A stretch of 11,750 nucleotides of DNA from WJMT01 sp964611275 (GTDB taxonomy: Bacteria; Acidobacteriota; Aminicenantia; Aminicenantales; Aminicenantaceae): NCBI GenBank assembly GCA_964611275.1, contig CAZSZS010000072.1, forward strand, positions 1-11,750, given 5' to 3'. Under the pieces are notes generated by a model. It did no database searches. It had not been told where the DNA came from and saw only the letters and a list, made by a program, of their open reading frames with translations. The translations under genes were made by a program, and so were the position numbers. Shown piece after piece: positions 1-8,615 of the stretch (positions are counted from its first letter, which is position 1; every line of letters starts with the position of its first letter).

Positions 1-2312
1 TAAAGATGGGTGTTCCTGTAAGAATAAAAGGGAAGGTCCGTAAGCGCCATGGATTTTTCTTGTTCTGTGGTCCTGCCTTTAAAAAAAGCCCTGTCAAAAT
101 AGCGGCATTCGACGCTGTGTTCCCCTCTTAAAGACCGGAATTCGATGTCTAATTTCTTTATTTCCCGCCATGAGGTGAAGTAAAACCGGTAGTTTCTGTT
201 ATCCTGAGAGATCCTGAACTCTCCGGGTCTTTGCATTTCAACCAAACGGCTTAACGAATAAAATGTCAGCTTCTCTCCTGTGGGGAAGTCCGCTTTCTGA
301 GGGTTGATCAGAACCGCTCTGGGATAAAGGGCCAGCCAGAAAAAAAGAAGGACAAAACCCAGGATGGTGAACACGGACGCTGCCTTTATTTTTTTACTGA
401 AAAAACGATCCTTCTTTATGACATAACCTAAAATAAAAACAAGGATAAGTCCGAGCCATATGTAATTCGGCACATAAGACAGATTGTTGATTTTAATGAA
501 AGAAGGCAGAAATCCGGGAACATAGACATTCAGACTGCTTAGGAATAAAAACAGATCCCCGGCCCTAAACGTATGGATATGAGTCGTGGATTGATAGAGA
601 AAAGACGGATGGAAAAGCAGCAAGGCCGTAATGATGTAACTAAAGGCACATCCAATGGAAAAAAGCCAGGAATAGACCTTTTTCCTGTTATAAACAAAGA
701 AATACCCCACAAAAACGATCAGGATCCAGGATAAAGGGGCCAAAATCCTTCCCTGAGGGCAAAATCCCTGCCTGTGAGTCAAAAACGCGTAGTTAAAAAG
801 AAAGGGCACAGAGATAAAGAGAAGAGCGATGAGGTCTTTTTTGGAACGCCGGAACATCTCCACGATCCCGGCAAAGAAAAAAAAGTAAAAAGGGGCGTAC
901 AAAAGCAGTCCGTCTCTCTGGTCAAGAAAATAATCAAAAAAACTATCGATCCTCAGCCAAACCGGGATACTCAAAACCAGGTCTTTAAAAGCCGTTAATT
1001 TCTCAGGCGTCATCATGCCTTCGTATATGGAAATGGGATTGACCGTTCCGTAAAGTGAATAAACAAAAGCATAAAACAGGACCACGGATACGGCCGGGAA
1101 AAACAGAAAAGAGATGACCCGCCACCGGACCCTGTGTTCTTTGAGTAAAAAATAAACGGATACCAGCAAAAGGGGCCAGAAGACCATATTGTACTTTAAG
1201 CCGAACCAAAAAAAGGATGAAAGAAAAAGCCCGCACAGAACTAGCTGAAAAACAGACAAAGGCTTTTGAGAGCGGACCTTCCTGAACACATAAAAAGAGA
1301 AAAACGCCACCACTATTTCCGGGTAAAGGTGTATGGAGTAAAACAGGACGGGCACTGTAAAAGAATACAGGAACCAGAAAAAAAGAGAGACCTTTTCTCT
1401 TCTCCAGAGCTCCTGGAAAAAAAGAAAAAGCTGGATCCCGAGCAGGCATGCCCAGAAAGAGAGGCTCACACTCAAGACAAACGTGCGGGCTTCTCCACTA
1501 AAAAAACGGCTCAGCCAGTAATTGGGCAGCATAAGAACGGATATACCGGGAAGGTTTATGGGATAGATGTACTGATTCCCCTTTTTCCCGGAGCGGGCGT
1601 ATATCCCCAGCTTCAAATCAGGGTATTTTTCTCTTGAATAGAAATGATAATAATCTCTGTTTAAATAATTGTTGGCTACGTTGATATCCTGGTCTTCATA
1701 TAGACTGTGGGTCGTGAGAAGATAATAGGGCTCATCCCCTGTAAAATCCCTTCCGTTACGGATCAGCACAAAGCTGCTGAGGTTATAGACAACAAAAGAC
1801 ACTATAAAAAGGGCGAATATTTTCTTTCTCAGGGAAAGCGCACTAAACCAGCCCCTTAATTTTTCAAAGGATCCGCGCACCCTTTCCAATCGGCTGACCT
1901 GTACCCATTTGATGATGCAAAAGCCGAACACCATAAGCGCGGCAAGGATTTTCAACCTGACCTTTAGATCCCCTGCGGTTATGTAATGAGACAGGAGAAA
2001 AGGAGAGAGAAGGGAGAGGCTCAAGGGCACAAAGGAAAACAGATCCTTCCTTAGGAAAGAAGAAAAGTCCTTTTTGAAAAACCGGCTCTCAAACGAAGCC
2101 GTGCCTCTCCATAAAAGAACGAGCGCGATAAAAAAAACAGTGGCCAACAGGATCAAAAGCAAAACCGAAGGATGAAAGCTGTGGTCATCTATGGTGAAAG
2201 CGTTGGCTTTGAGACAAATAGAGACATAAAAGGAAAGACCCGCGGAAATGGAAAACAAAAAAAGCAGCGCCGCAGGGAACAGTTTTTTTTTGTTATCAAG
2301 ATTGAGAATCAC
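1..2312 (-). CDS. GT-C-type integral membrane glycosyltransferase-like protein (partial, runs off left edge)
   Basis: I translated this frame by hand; it stays open for 770 codons from a GTG at 2312 to the window edge, with the last two visible bases TA. The product is a polytopic membrane protein with many Phe/Leu-rich helices and an N-terminal helix at about residues 11-34. A loop after an early helix carries G-D-E-P-Y-Y (residues 192-197), followed by a T-H-S-L and N-N-Y-x-N-R-D-Y context. This acidic first-loop motif is typical of GT-C enzymes (GT39/GT83-like), which use lipid-phosphate-linked sugars. A second loop near residues 511-520 has H-R-Q-G-F-C-P-Q-G-R, where relatives often have a G/P/R-rich loop. 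From about residue 670 the chain is less hydrophobic, possibly an extracytoplasmic domain. The GTG overlaps the upstream acyltransferase stop as GTGA, with AGGG a few bases upstream, suggesting translational coupling. The role in envelope glycan transfer is inferred; acceptor and sugar are unknown. Confidence 0.78.
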   Translation of the reverse strand, partial: MILNLDNKKKLFPAALLFLFSISAGLSFYVSICLKANAFTIDDHSFHPSVLLLILLATVFFIALVLLWRGTASFESRFFKKDFSSFLRKDLFSFVPLSLSLLSPFLLSHYITAGDLKVRLKILAALMVFGFCIIKWVQVSRLERVRGSFEKLRGWFSALSLRKKIFALFIVSFVVYNLSSFVLIRNGRDFTGDEPYYLLTTHSLYEDQDINVANNYLNRDYYHFYSREKYPDLKLGIYARSGKKGNQYIYPINLPGISVLMLPNYWLSRFFSGEARTFVLSVSLSFWACLLGIQLFLFFQELWRREKVSLFFWFLYSFTVPVLFYSIHLYPEIVVAFFSFYVFRKVRSQKPLSVFQLVLCGLFLSSFFWFGLKYNMVFWPLLLVSVYFLLKEHRVRWRVISFLFFPAVSVVLFYAFVYSLYGTVNPISIYEGMMTPEKLTAFKDLVLSIPVWLRIDSFFDYFLDQRDGLLLYAPFYFFFFAGIVEMFRRSKKDLIALLFISVPFLFNYAFLTHRQGFCPQGRILAPLSWILIVFVGYFFVYNRKKVYSWLFSIGCAFSYIITALLLFHPSFLYQSTTHIHTFRAGDLFLFLSSLNVYVPGFLPSFIKINNLSYVPNYIWLGLILVFILGYVIKKDRFFSKKIKAASVFTILGFVLLFFWLALYPRAVLINPQKADFPTGEKLTFYSLSRLVEMQRPGEFRISQDNRNYRFYFTSWREIKKLDIEFRSLRGEHSVECRYFDRAFFKGRTTEQEKSMALTDLPFYSYRNTHL

Positions 2313-3070
2313 GAATGATGACCCTGACCGGATTTGTTCCTCTGTTTCACTTTTCTTGCGGGAACACCGACAGCAATGGAGTATTCGGGAAGCGATTTAT
2401 TGACCACAGCTCCAGCCCCGATTACAGAGCCCTTTCCTATTTTGACTCCATCCAGAACCACGACAGACGCTCCGAGCCAGCAATCATCCCCGATGCGTAT
2501 GCCTCCCCTGTCCAGAGAAGGCTGCAGCATAATGGGTATATCGGTCCTGTCGAACCGGTGATTTCCTCCGGCCACCAGATAGCAGTGACCGGCAAGAAAC
2601 GTATACTCTCCCACTTCAATAACGGTCTCGGAAAGAAGAGAGCAATTTGCGGAAATATTGGAAAAATCCCCGAGAAATATACTCCCGCCTTTACAGCTCA
2701 ACGTGGTGTCACGGCCGATATACGTGTTTTTGCCGATTCTTATCCCTTTATTATCATCCCCTTTGGCATCCAGTACGGAGTAGTCATCAATGAACGAATT
2801 ATCAGAAATGGATATCTTGTGAGGATGCCGGATGGTGATATGGTGACCAAAAGCCACCCCCTTACCCACTCTTTGAAACAGAATCGGATAAAAGATCTTT
2901 CTCATAAAAATTCCCAGAGCTCCGGGCACCCAGGAGAACAGCAACACAATTAGCTCATATTGAATGAAACTCCAGAGGCCGCTTCGCCCGACAAAGAGCT
3001 CCCGGTATTTCTGAGAGGCGGATTTTTCGCCTATCAGTTCTTTATGAACACTGGCTTTGTGTTCTTTCAT
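2309..3070 (-). CDS. Hexapeptide-repeat (left-handed beta-helix) O-acyltransferase
   Basis: The 253-residue product belongs to the maltose O-acetyltransferase/WbbJ-like family, which moves an acetyl or other acyl group from an acyl-CoA to a sugar hydroxyl. Residues 74-225 contain imperfect [LIV]-G-x-x-x-x repeats (IRIGKNTYIG, IRIGDDCWLG, VKIGKGSVIGAG), the left-handed beta-helix signature. The segment G-G-N-H-R-F-D (168-174) supplies a likely catalytic histidine (H171), and the C-terminal V-G-V-P-A-R (234-239) is the usual family ending. A hydrophobic stretch at about 35-60 suggests membrane association, which is longer than in soluble acetyltransferases. The start is supported by a GGAAGGA ribosome binding site five bases upstream. 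The stop overlaps the start of the GT-C gene, so the two are probably one operon modifying a surface or lipid-linked glycan. The substrate cannot be told from sequence. Confidence 0.9.
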   Translation of the reverse strand: MKEHKASVHKELIGEKSASQKYRELFVGRSGLWSFIQYELIVLLFSWVPGALGIFMRKIFYPILFQRVGKGVAFGHHITIRHPHKISISDNSFIDDYSVLDAKGDDNKGIRIGKNTYIGRDTTLSCKGGSIFLGDFSNISANCSLLSETVIEVGEYTFLAGHCYLVAGGNHRFDRTDIPIMLQPSLDRGGIRIGDDCWLGASVVVLDGVKIGKGSVIGAGAVVNKSLPEYSIAVGVPARKVKQRNKSGQGHHS

Positions 3071-3074
3071 GCGG

Positions 3075-3081
3075 TCCTTCC
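3075..3081 (-). promoter_or_regulatory. Shine-Dalgarno of the acyltransferase gene
   Basis: GGAAGGA on the minus strand lies four bases before the ATG at 3070 and fixes that start. Confidence 0.7.
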
Positions 3082-3096
3082 TTAAGAGGTCAATTT

Positions 3097-3125
3097 ATCT
3101 TACTCTAATTGACATTAAAATTCAA
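3097..3125 (-). promoter_or_regulatory. Candidate sigma-70 promoter for the acyltransferase/GT-C pair
   Basis: On the minus strand a TTGAAT -35 (3120-3125) and a TAAGAT -10 (3097-3102) are separated by exactly 17 bp, predicting a transcript start near 3090 and a leader of about 20 bases. The region is AT-rich, so a chance match is possible. I saw no hairpin terminator in the 115-bp gap after the upstream permease, so read-through is also possible. Confidence 0.35.
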
Positions 3126-3185
3126 AATCAAAAGTGGGCATAAAATCCTTCGAACCATTGATGACCTGCTTCCCCTATTTTCCCT

Positions 3186-5753
3186 CTATTCGTAGCGGAG
3201 GGAGTCGGCAGGATTTGCCAGAGCTGCTTTGATGGACTGGAAGCAGATGGTCAGCACAGCTAAAAGCAGGGCGGCAAAGGCCGAGGCAAAGAAAATCCAG
3301 AGTTCAATATTTGTCCTGTAAGCGAAATTTTGCAACCACTGTTTCATGATGAGATAAGCTACCGGCCAGGCAATGATATTAGAGATCAGAATAAGCCAAG
3401 TGGACTCTTTTGACAGCAAGATCAGGATATTGGGGATGGAAGCCCCAAGGACTTTACGGATTCCGATCTCTTTTGTACGCCTCTCTGCATTGAAGGAGGC
3501 CATGCCAAAAAGGCCGAGGCAGGCGATAAAAATAGCCAGTATCGTAAAAGAATTGAAGACCTTTCCCATCCTTTGTTCGGCCCTGTAGAGGTTGTCGATG
3601 CGATCGTCGAGGAAAGAAAACTCGAAAGGAAAACCTGGAGCAAATTTTTTCCATGACTCCTCTACTGAGGCTAACACACTTTTAAGATTCTCGCCATTGA
3701 CCCTCACAGTTGTGTAATAGTACGCCTGTGGAGCAATCAACAAAATCAGAGGCTCGATTTTGGTGTGGAGGGATTTGTAGTGGAAGTCTTTGATAACACC
3801 GATGATGGGACCTTCTATACCGAATGCACGGAATCCCTTCCCTAGGGGAGATTCCATTCCTGTCGCTTTAACGGCTGCTTCATTCAGCACAAAAGCCTTA
3901 TTATCCGAGGAGTGATCTCTCGAAAAAAACCGGCCCTGGACCATTTCCATCCGCATTGTGTCCATATAGTCATAATCGACAGAGTTGATCTGCATCTGCA
4001 CCCGGATGCCCTGTTCTTTGCCTTCCCACCAAGCCCCCGATGTGCCGCTTCCGATATGGGTTGGAAGACTGGAACTGAAAGTAACACTAAAAATATCTGG
4101 ATTTCTGAGCAGTTCAGTTTTGACCGTATCGGAGTTTTCCCTCATTTCTCCCCGCTGGGCAAACACAACTAGGTGTTCTTTGTCGTAGCCAAGGTTTTTC
4201 CCCCTGATATGACTGAGCTGTCGGTGTACGACCAGAGTCCCGATGATCAAGATGATTGTCAGGGAAAACTGGGTAACTACAAGAATTTTCCTAAAGCCGG
4301 CTCCGCGAATTCCTGACCGAAAAGCCCCGCGAAAGATTGAAATCGGACGGAAAGCTGAGAGAAAGAGAGCCGGATAGCTGCCCGAGAGGATGCCTGTAAA
4401 AACCCCGATGACCAATAAAACCAGAATCAATTCAGTATTTTCGGACAGGCTAAAAGACAGCTCTTTTCCGGAAAGATTGTTGAAGGCGGGCAACAAAAGA
4501 AGGATCAAAACAAAAGCGATGGCCAGCGAGAACAACGAGGAGAGGATAGATTCTCCGTAAAACTGCTTGATGATGTCTGACTTGTGGGCCCCGATGACTT
4601 TCCTCATCCCCACTTCTTTGGCTCGAATTGCTGATCTGGCTGTAGCCAAGTTCATAAAATTGATACAGGCGATCAAAAGGATAAAAAGAGCCGCTGCAGT
4701 AAAAATATAGATATAGATGACATTACCGTGAGAGGCAAAATCGAAATTAAAATTCGAGTGAAGGTGGATCCGAATCAGCGGTTGAAGGTAATACATATTG
4801 TGACCAGGGTCGTCCCTCTCGACCATCTCCTTGAGTTTGTTGTTGACCGCTTGGACAGAGGCTCCCCCCTGCAGCTGGACATAGGTGTAGAAAGAGACAT
4901 CTCCCCAGCTATCCAGGTCCCGTCCCGACTCCCCAAAAAGCTTAAACGGTCGGACAAAATCGAACTGCAGGTGTGAATTGGCGGGGACATCGGCGATGAT
5001 TCCGGTTACCGTATAATCCTTATTGTTATTCACTGTGATTGTCTTGCCCAACGGATCGTCATCCCCGAAAAACTTGTGAGCCACTTTCTGAGTGAGAACA
5101 ATTGAGTTCAGCTCGGTCAATGCGGACGATGGATCTCCTTGAATAAAAGGAAAGTCAAACATCTCAAAAAAGGAAGGATCGGCTAAAAGTCCGCGTTGGT
5201 CGTTGAAGGATTTATCCTCGAAAGTGAAAAGCATTTGTCCGTGGGGCGTGATTCTGGTCGCATTGACCACTTCAGGAATCTCCTCTTTCATCTCTCTTGC
5301 TAAAATTGGGGGAGATACGGCTTCGTGTGTGGTGGCTGCTTCCTGGGGATCGAGCAGGATCCGGTGAAGCTCGGCAGCGTTTTGATGAAACCGGTCGAAG
5401 CTGAGCTCATCCTGAACCCACATGAGCATGAGAACACTGCAGGTGATCCCTACGGCCAGCCCTGTGATATTGATAAATGAGTATGCTTTGTGCCTTTTGA
5501 TGTGACGCAAAGCGATTTTAAGATAATTTTTTAACATTTCCAAACTCCAGTATACAATATTTTTAACACTAAGAGGGATGGCTTTGAACGTTTGGGACCA
5601 ATACCACAGTTGAGCTCTTTTTGTGCCTCTTGTTTGGCGTTCATACTGAAATCCCTCTTCAAAGTCTCCCAATTTTTCACACTGCTCGTCCCGGCGGAGC
5701 ATGATTTTGAGGATCCATTCTGCAAGTCGGGGAGATTTTTTTGGTTCACTCAT
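3186..5753 (-). CDS. FtsX-like permease with N-terminal prefix domain (MacB/FtsX fold), second paralogue
   Basis: The product has 855 residues. Residues 8-75 form a charged cytoplasmic prefix resembling 'permease prefix domain 2' (G-D-F-E-E-G-F, then W-Y-W-S-Q). Next come a first membrane helix (about 91-113), a periplasmic MacB_PCD-like domain (about 116-340), three helices (about 345-468), a helix at 487-509, a second periplasmic domain (about 510-730) and three final helices (about 733-755, 775-802, 817-838). Each FtsX half carries the cytoplasmic loop KEVGMRKVIGA (379-389) or KEIGIRKVLGA (761-771), the expected contact for an ABC ATPase. The family couples ATP hydrolysis to conformational change across the envelope for export or signalling; the substrate here is unknown. 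No ATPase gene is adjacent. The ATG is bounded by an upstream in-frame stop at 5763-5765 and has no clear Shine-Dalgarno. It is a diverged paralogue of the next permease, from which it is separated by 312 bp. Confidence 0.9.
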   Translation of the reverse strand: MSEPKKSPRLAEWILKIMLRRDEQCEKLGDFEEGFQYERQTRGTKRAQLWYWSQTFKAIPLSVKNIVYWSLEMLKNYLKIALRHIKRHKAYSFINITGLAVGITCSVLMLMWVQDELSFDRFHQNAAELHRILLDPQEAATTHEAVSPPILAREMKEEIPEVVNATRITPHGQMLFTFEDKSFNDQRGLLADPSFFEMFDFPFIQGDPSSALTELNSIVLTQKVAHKFFGDDDPLGKTITVNNNKDYTVTGIIADVPANSHLQFDFVRPFKLFGESGRDLDSWGDVSFYTYVQLQGGASVQAVNNKLKEMVERDDPGHNMYYLQPLIRIHLHSNFNFDFASHGNVIYIYIFTAAALFILLIACINFMNLATARSAIRAKEVGMRKVIGAHKSDIIKQFYGESILSSLFSLAIAFVLILLLLPAFNNLSGKELSFSLSENTELILVLLVIGVFTGILSGSYPALFLSAFRPISIFRGAFRSGIRGAGFRKILVVTQFSLTIILIIGTLVVHRQLSHIRGKNLGYDKEHLVVFAQRGEMRENSDTVKTELLRNPDIFSVTFSSSLPTHIGSGTSGAWWEGKEQGIRVQMQINSVDYDYMDTMRMEMVQGRFFSRDHSSDNKAFVLNEAAVKATGMESPLGKGFRAFGIEGPIIGVIKDFHYKSLHTKIEPLILLIAPQAYYYTTVRVNGENLKSVLASVEESWKKFAPGFPFEFSFLDDRIDNLYRAEQRMGKVFNSFTILAIFIACLGLFGMASFNAERRTKEIGIRKVLGASIPNILILLSKESTWLILISNIIAWPVAYLIMKQWLQNFAYRTNIELWIFFASAFAALLLAVLTICFQSIKAALANPADSLRYE

Positions 5754-6065
5754 TGCTGCTTTGTGTTAAGGCCTTTTTTACATTTATCGAAATCCGATAC
5801 ATATATATATACGGAGAGAACACTGAAAAGGTTGCCATGAAAATATTCTATTTTTGCTTCCTCATTAACAATACACACTAAAAATACGTCTGGCAACAAG
5901 ATACAAAAAAAGAGAATATCAGAAAATCACTCTCAGTGAGGCATAGAAAGAATAGAGGTCACCAGGGCTATAAACTCCAGATAATCCATAGACTCTGTCT
6001 CAGAACTGTGCTTTCCGCATTGATAGACCACCTGCCCCAGCGCTTATTAAGACGGGACTTCAATC
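5754..6065. other. 312-bp intergenic region between the two permease genes
   Basis: No gene is supported here. On the minus strand a short stem (TCACT-GAG-AGTGA, plus coordinates 5927-5939) precedes a run of seven T (5905-5911), but about 15 bases separate them, so this is at best a weak terminator. Nearer the downstream permease, an alternating TA tract (5801-5811) gives a possible -10, with TTTTCA about 16 bp upstream as a weak -35. This would allow the second permease its own promoter; it is a poor match and not called as such. Confidence 0.4.
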
Positions 6066-8615
6066 TCACTCGTACCGCAGAGAGTTCACCGGATTGGCTG
6101 TGGCCGCCCGGATGATCTGCCAGCTGATCGCTAAAAGAGACAGAACAAAGATCGTTATTCCCACCAGGACAAATGTCCACCAGCCCATAGCGATCCGGTA
6201 GGCGAACCTCTGCAGCCACTGGTTTATCAGAAAATAAGCCAGGGGCCATGCGACGAAATTAGCGATGGTCACGAGAAAAACAAATTCCTTGGACATGTAC
6301 CTAACAATGCTCGAAACAGAGGCGCCAAGTACTTTTCTTATGCCGATTTCTTTGGTGCGCTGTTCAGCGATGTAGGAGGACAATCCGAATATTCCCAGGC
6401 AGGAGATGAAAAGGGCCAGTGCGGTGAAGACAGTCACAACAGCCCCGATGCTCTGCTCGGATCGATACAGGCTGTTGAGCGTATCGTCCAGGAACCGGTA
6501 CTCGAACGGGTATCTCGGGTGGAGCTCTTTCCACTTATTCTCGATGAACGCCAGGGTGTCACTCACACGGTGAGGAGAGATCCGGACGCAGGCCTGCTGG
6601 TACCAATTGGGGTCTATCCTCATGGCCATGGGGATGATCGGGTTGCGGAGGGACTCGAAGTGATAATCCTTCACCACACCGATAATCTGCCTCTTATAAT
6701 CCCAGACTTTGAGCTCTTTACCGATTGGATCGTCCATTTCCATGGCCTTCACAGCTGCCTGGTTGACGACAAAGGATCCGGCCGCATCCGTGGAATACTC
6801 CTTAGAGAAGAAGCGCCCCTCGATCATCTCCAATCCGAATGTATCGAGGAAGTCATAGTCCACAGAGGTCATGACCATCTTGACCTCTTGATTCGTCTTG
6901 CCTTCCCAGTGGACATCTCCCACTCCTGCGTTCGACTGCCACCTGTAGGGAGCGATATCCACCAGTGTCATATGCTGGATACCAGAGTTGGACAGAAGCT
7001 CGGTCTTGAAGGCATCCCTGTTTTGAAGGATGCGGCCGCTGATACCGAAGATCACAACGTGCTCTCGGTCATACCCCACGTCATGTTCCTGCATGAAGCG
7101 AACCTGCCTGTAGATCATCACAGTCCCGAGGACAAGAAAAACAGACAGGGAAAACTGCACGACAACCAGGACTTTTCTTAACATTCCGCCCTTCATCCCG
7201 GTTCTCAGTTTGCCTGTCAGCACCCTGGCTGGATGAAAACGCGAAAGGAAAAGCGCCGGGTAGCTGCCGGCGATCAAAACCGTAAGGAGGAGAATGCAAA
7301 AAACGCCGAATACGACAGCCTGCTGGAGAAGGACTTCCCAGGTGAAGGTTTTGCCGCTCAGGGTGTTGAACCTCGGCAGGAGAAGGACGGCAAGCCCGAT
7401 GCCCACCACAGTGGCGATCAGGGTTAGGAACAGGGATTCCCCGAAAAACTGCTGGATCAGGTGGGCTCGACTGGCTCCCACGGTCTTCCGGACACCCACT
7501 TCCTTGGTTCGGGTTGAAGACTTAGCCGTAGTCAGGTTTATGAAGTTTATGCAGGCTATGAGCAGGATAAAGAAGGCCATGGCTGAAAACAGGTAGACGT
7601 AGGTGAGGGTTCCGCGGCCGCGGTACGGGTTCAAACGCAGCTGTGTGACCGGCTGCAGTGATAAAGGACGCTGGTCCTGTGGCCGGTGTCTTTCAACAAC
7701 GTCAGATATTTTTGAGTCCACAGACTTGACAGGAATTCCCTCTTGGAGCTGCACGTAAGTCCTGATGTTGTTGACCTCCCAGGTGTTCAGGTCCCGGTTC
7801 CAGAGTTTCGATAAGGCCAGAGGAAGTATGTATTCGAACTCGATGTGCGAATTGGAGGAGTAATCCTCGAATACGCCGGTGACTTTCAAGTCAATCCTGG
7901 TTTCAAAGGTCATCGTTTCACCGATGGGGTCTTTATTCCCAAAGTACTTGAGGGCGAGTTTTTCCGAAATGAGGATGGAACGGGGATCGTCAAGTGCTAT
8001 TTCTCGATTGCCCCCAAGGAATGGGATGGTAAACATTTTGACAAAGTCCGGGTCAACCATAACGCCACCCGTTTCATTGATCTCCGTATCTTCGTATTTC
8101 AAAAGGCTGCTTCCCATACCTTCAAAACGCGAGGTATGAAGCACCTCTGGATACTCTGCCTTCATAAATCCTGAAAGAGCTGTGGGTGTGACCAAGCTGC
8201 CGTTGCTGAAGGTGGCCACATACAGAGAATCGGCTTGTTCATGAAAGCGGTCATAGCTCAGCTCATCCTGAACCCAAAGCATAATCATCATACAGCTGGC
8301 TATGCCGATGGCCAAGCCGGCTATGTTGATAATGGAATACGCCTTGTGTCTGTGGATATTGCGGATCGTAATTTTCAGATAATTGATAAGCATAATCACC
8401 CTCCAGTAAAGAGAATTGAATAAGAGCAGAGGGCAGCCGCCCAGGACCTGGCCGCCATACCACAAGATAGCCTTGAGGCGCCCTCTTTCTTGAGCCAGGT
8501 CGGCAAACATCTCATTGAGGTCACCGGAGATTGTCTGCTGTTCCTTAGACTTGGCGATAAGCTCAAAAAGCTTTGCAAGCACGCGAGGAGGTTTTGGATA
8601 GCTGTTGTTTCCCAT
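6066..8615 (-). CDS. FtsX-like permease with N-terminal prefix domain, coupled to PadR gene
   Basis: The product has 849 residues if it starts at the ATG at 8615. That codon overlaps the PadR stop as TAATG, with AAAGG four bases upstream. A longer frame opens at a TTG at 8657, but it would overlap PadR by 43 bases and adds 14 residues that are not part of the family. The layout matches its paralogue: prefix domain (about 8-75, with S-G-D-L-N-E-M-F and L-W-Y-G-G-Q), helix at 93-115, first periplasmic domain (about 118-335), helices at about 337-362, 392-414 and 430-457, helix at 480-502, second periplasmic domain (about 505-720), and three C-terminal helices. Coupling-loop motifs KEVGVRKTVGA (371-381) and KEIGIRKVLGA (755-765) are intact, implying an ATPase partner encoded elsewhere. 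The C-terminal NSLRYE ending closely matches the paralogue's DSLRYE. Substrate and direction of transport are unknown. Confidence 0.9.
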   Translation of the reverse strand: MGNNSYPKPPRVLAKLFELIAKSKEQQTISGDLNEMFADLAQERGRLKAILWYGGQVLGGCPLLLFNSLYWRVIMLINYLKITIRNIHRHKAYSIINIAGLAIGIASCMMIMLWVQDELSYDRFHEQADSLYVATFSNGSLVTPTALSGFMKAEYPEVLHTSRFEGMGSSLLKYEDTEINETGGVMVDPDFVKMFTIPFLGGNREIALDDPRSILISEKLALKYFGNKDPIGETMTFETRIDLKVTGVFEDYSSNSHIEFEYILPLALSKLWNRDLNTWEVNNIRTYVQLQEGIPVKSVDSKISDVVERHRPQDQRPLSLQPVTQLRLNPYRGRGTLTYVYLFSAMAFFILLIACINFINLTTAKSSTRTKEVGVRKTVGASRAHLIQQFFGESLFLTLIATVVGIGLAVLLLPRFNTLSGKTFTWEVLLQQAVVFGVFCILLLTVLIAGSYPALFLSRFHPARVLTGKLRTGMKGGMLRKVLVVVQFSLSVFLVLGTVMIYRQVRFMQEHDVGYDREHVVIFGISGRILQNRDAFKTELLSNSGIQHMTLVDIAPYRWQSNAGVGDVHWEGKTNQEVKMVMTSVDYDFLDTFGLEMIEGRFFSKEYSTDAAGSFVVNQAAVKAMEMDDPIGKELKVWDYKRQIIGVVKDYHFESLRNPIIPMAMRIDPNWYQQACVRISPHRVSDTLAFIENKWKELHPRYPFEYRFLDDTLNSLYRSEQSIGAVVTVFTALALFISCLGIFGLSSYIAEQRTKEIGIRKVLGASVSSIVRYMSKEFVFLVTIANFVAWPLAYFLINQWLQRFAYRIAMGWWTFVLVGITIFVLSLLAISWQIIRAATANPVNSLRYE

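Noticed and set aside
774..998. Lysine-rich 74-residue open frame on the plus strand
   Set aside because: It lies antisense inside the long GT-C frame; its Lys richness simply mirrors the Phe/Leu-rich membrane segments on the other strand.
1003..1637. Open frames of 148 residues (minus) and 123 residues (plus)
   Set aside because: Both are out of frame with, or antisense to, the 770-codon membrane protein, which carries recognisable GT-C motifs.
2315..2953. 212-residue plus-strand open frame
   Set aside because: Antisense to the well-supported hexapeptide acyltransferase and with no recognisable domain.
5794..5814. CCG...CGG-bounded alternating AT tract as a palindromic operator
   Set aside because: Only three terminal base pairs match; the rest is simple TA repetition that pairs with itself by default.
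5905..5939. Rho-independent terminator after the PadR-coupled permease
   Set aside because: The stem has only five base pairs and the T run is about 15 bases away, so it is not canonical.
6519..7181. 220-residue plus-strand open frame rich in His and Asp
   Set aside because: Antisense shadow of the second periplasmic domain of the permease; no ribosome binding site or family motif.
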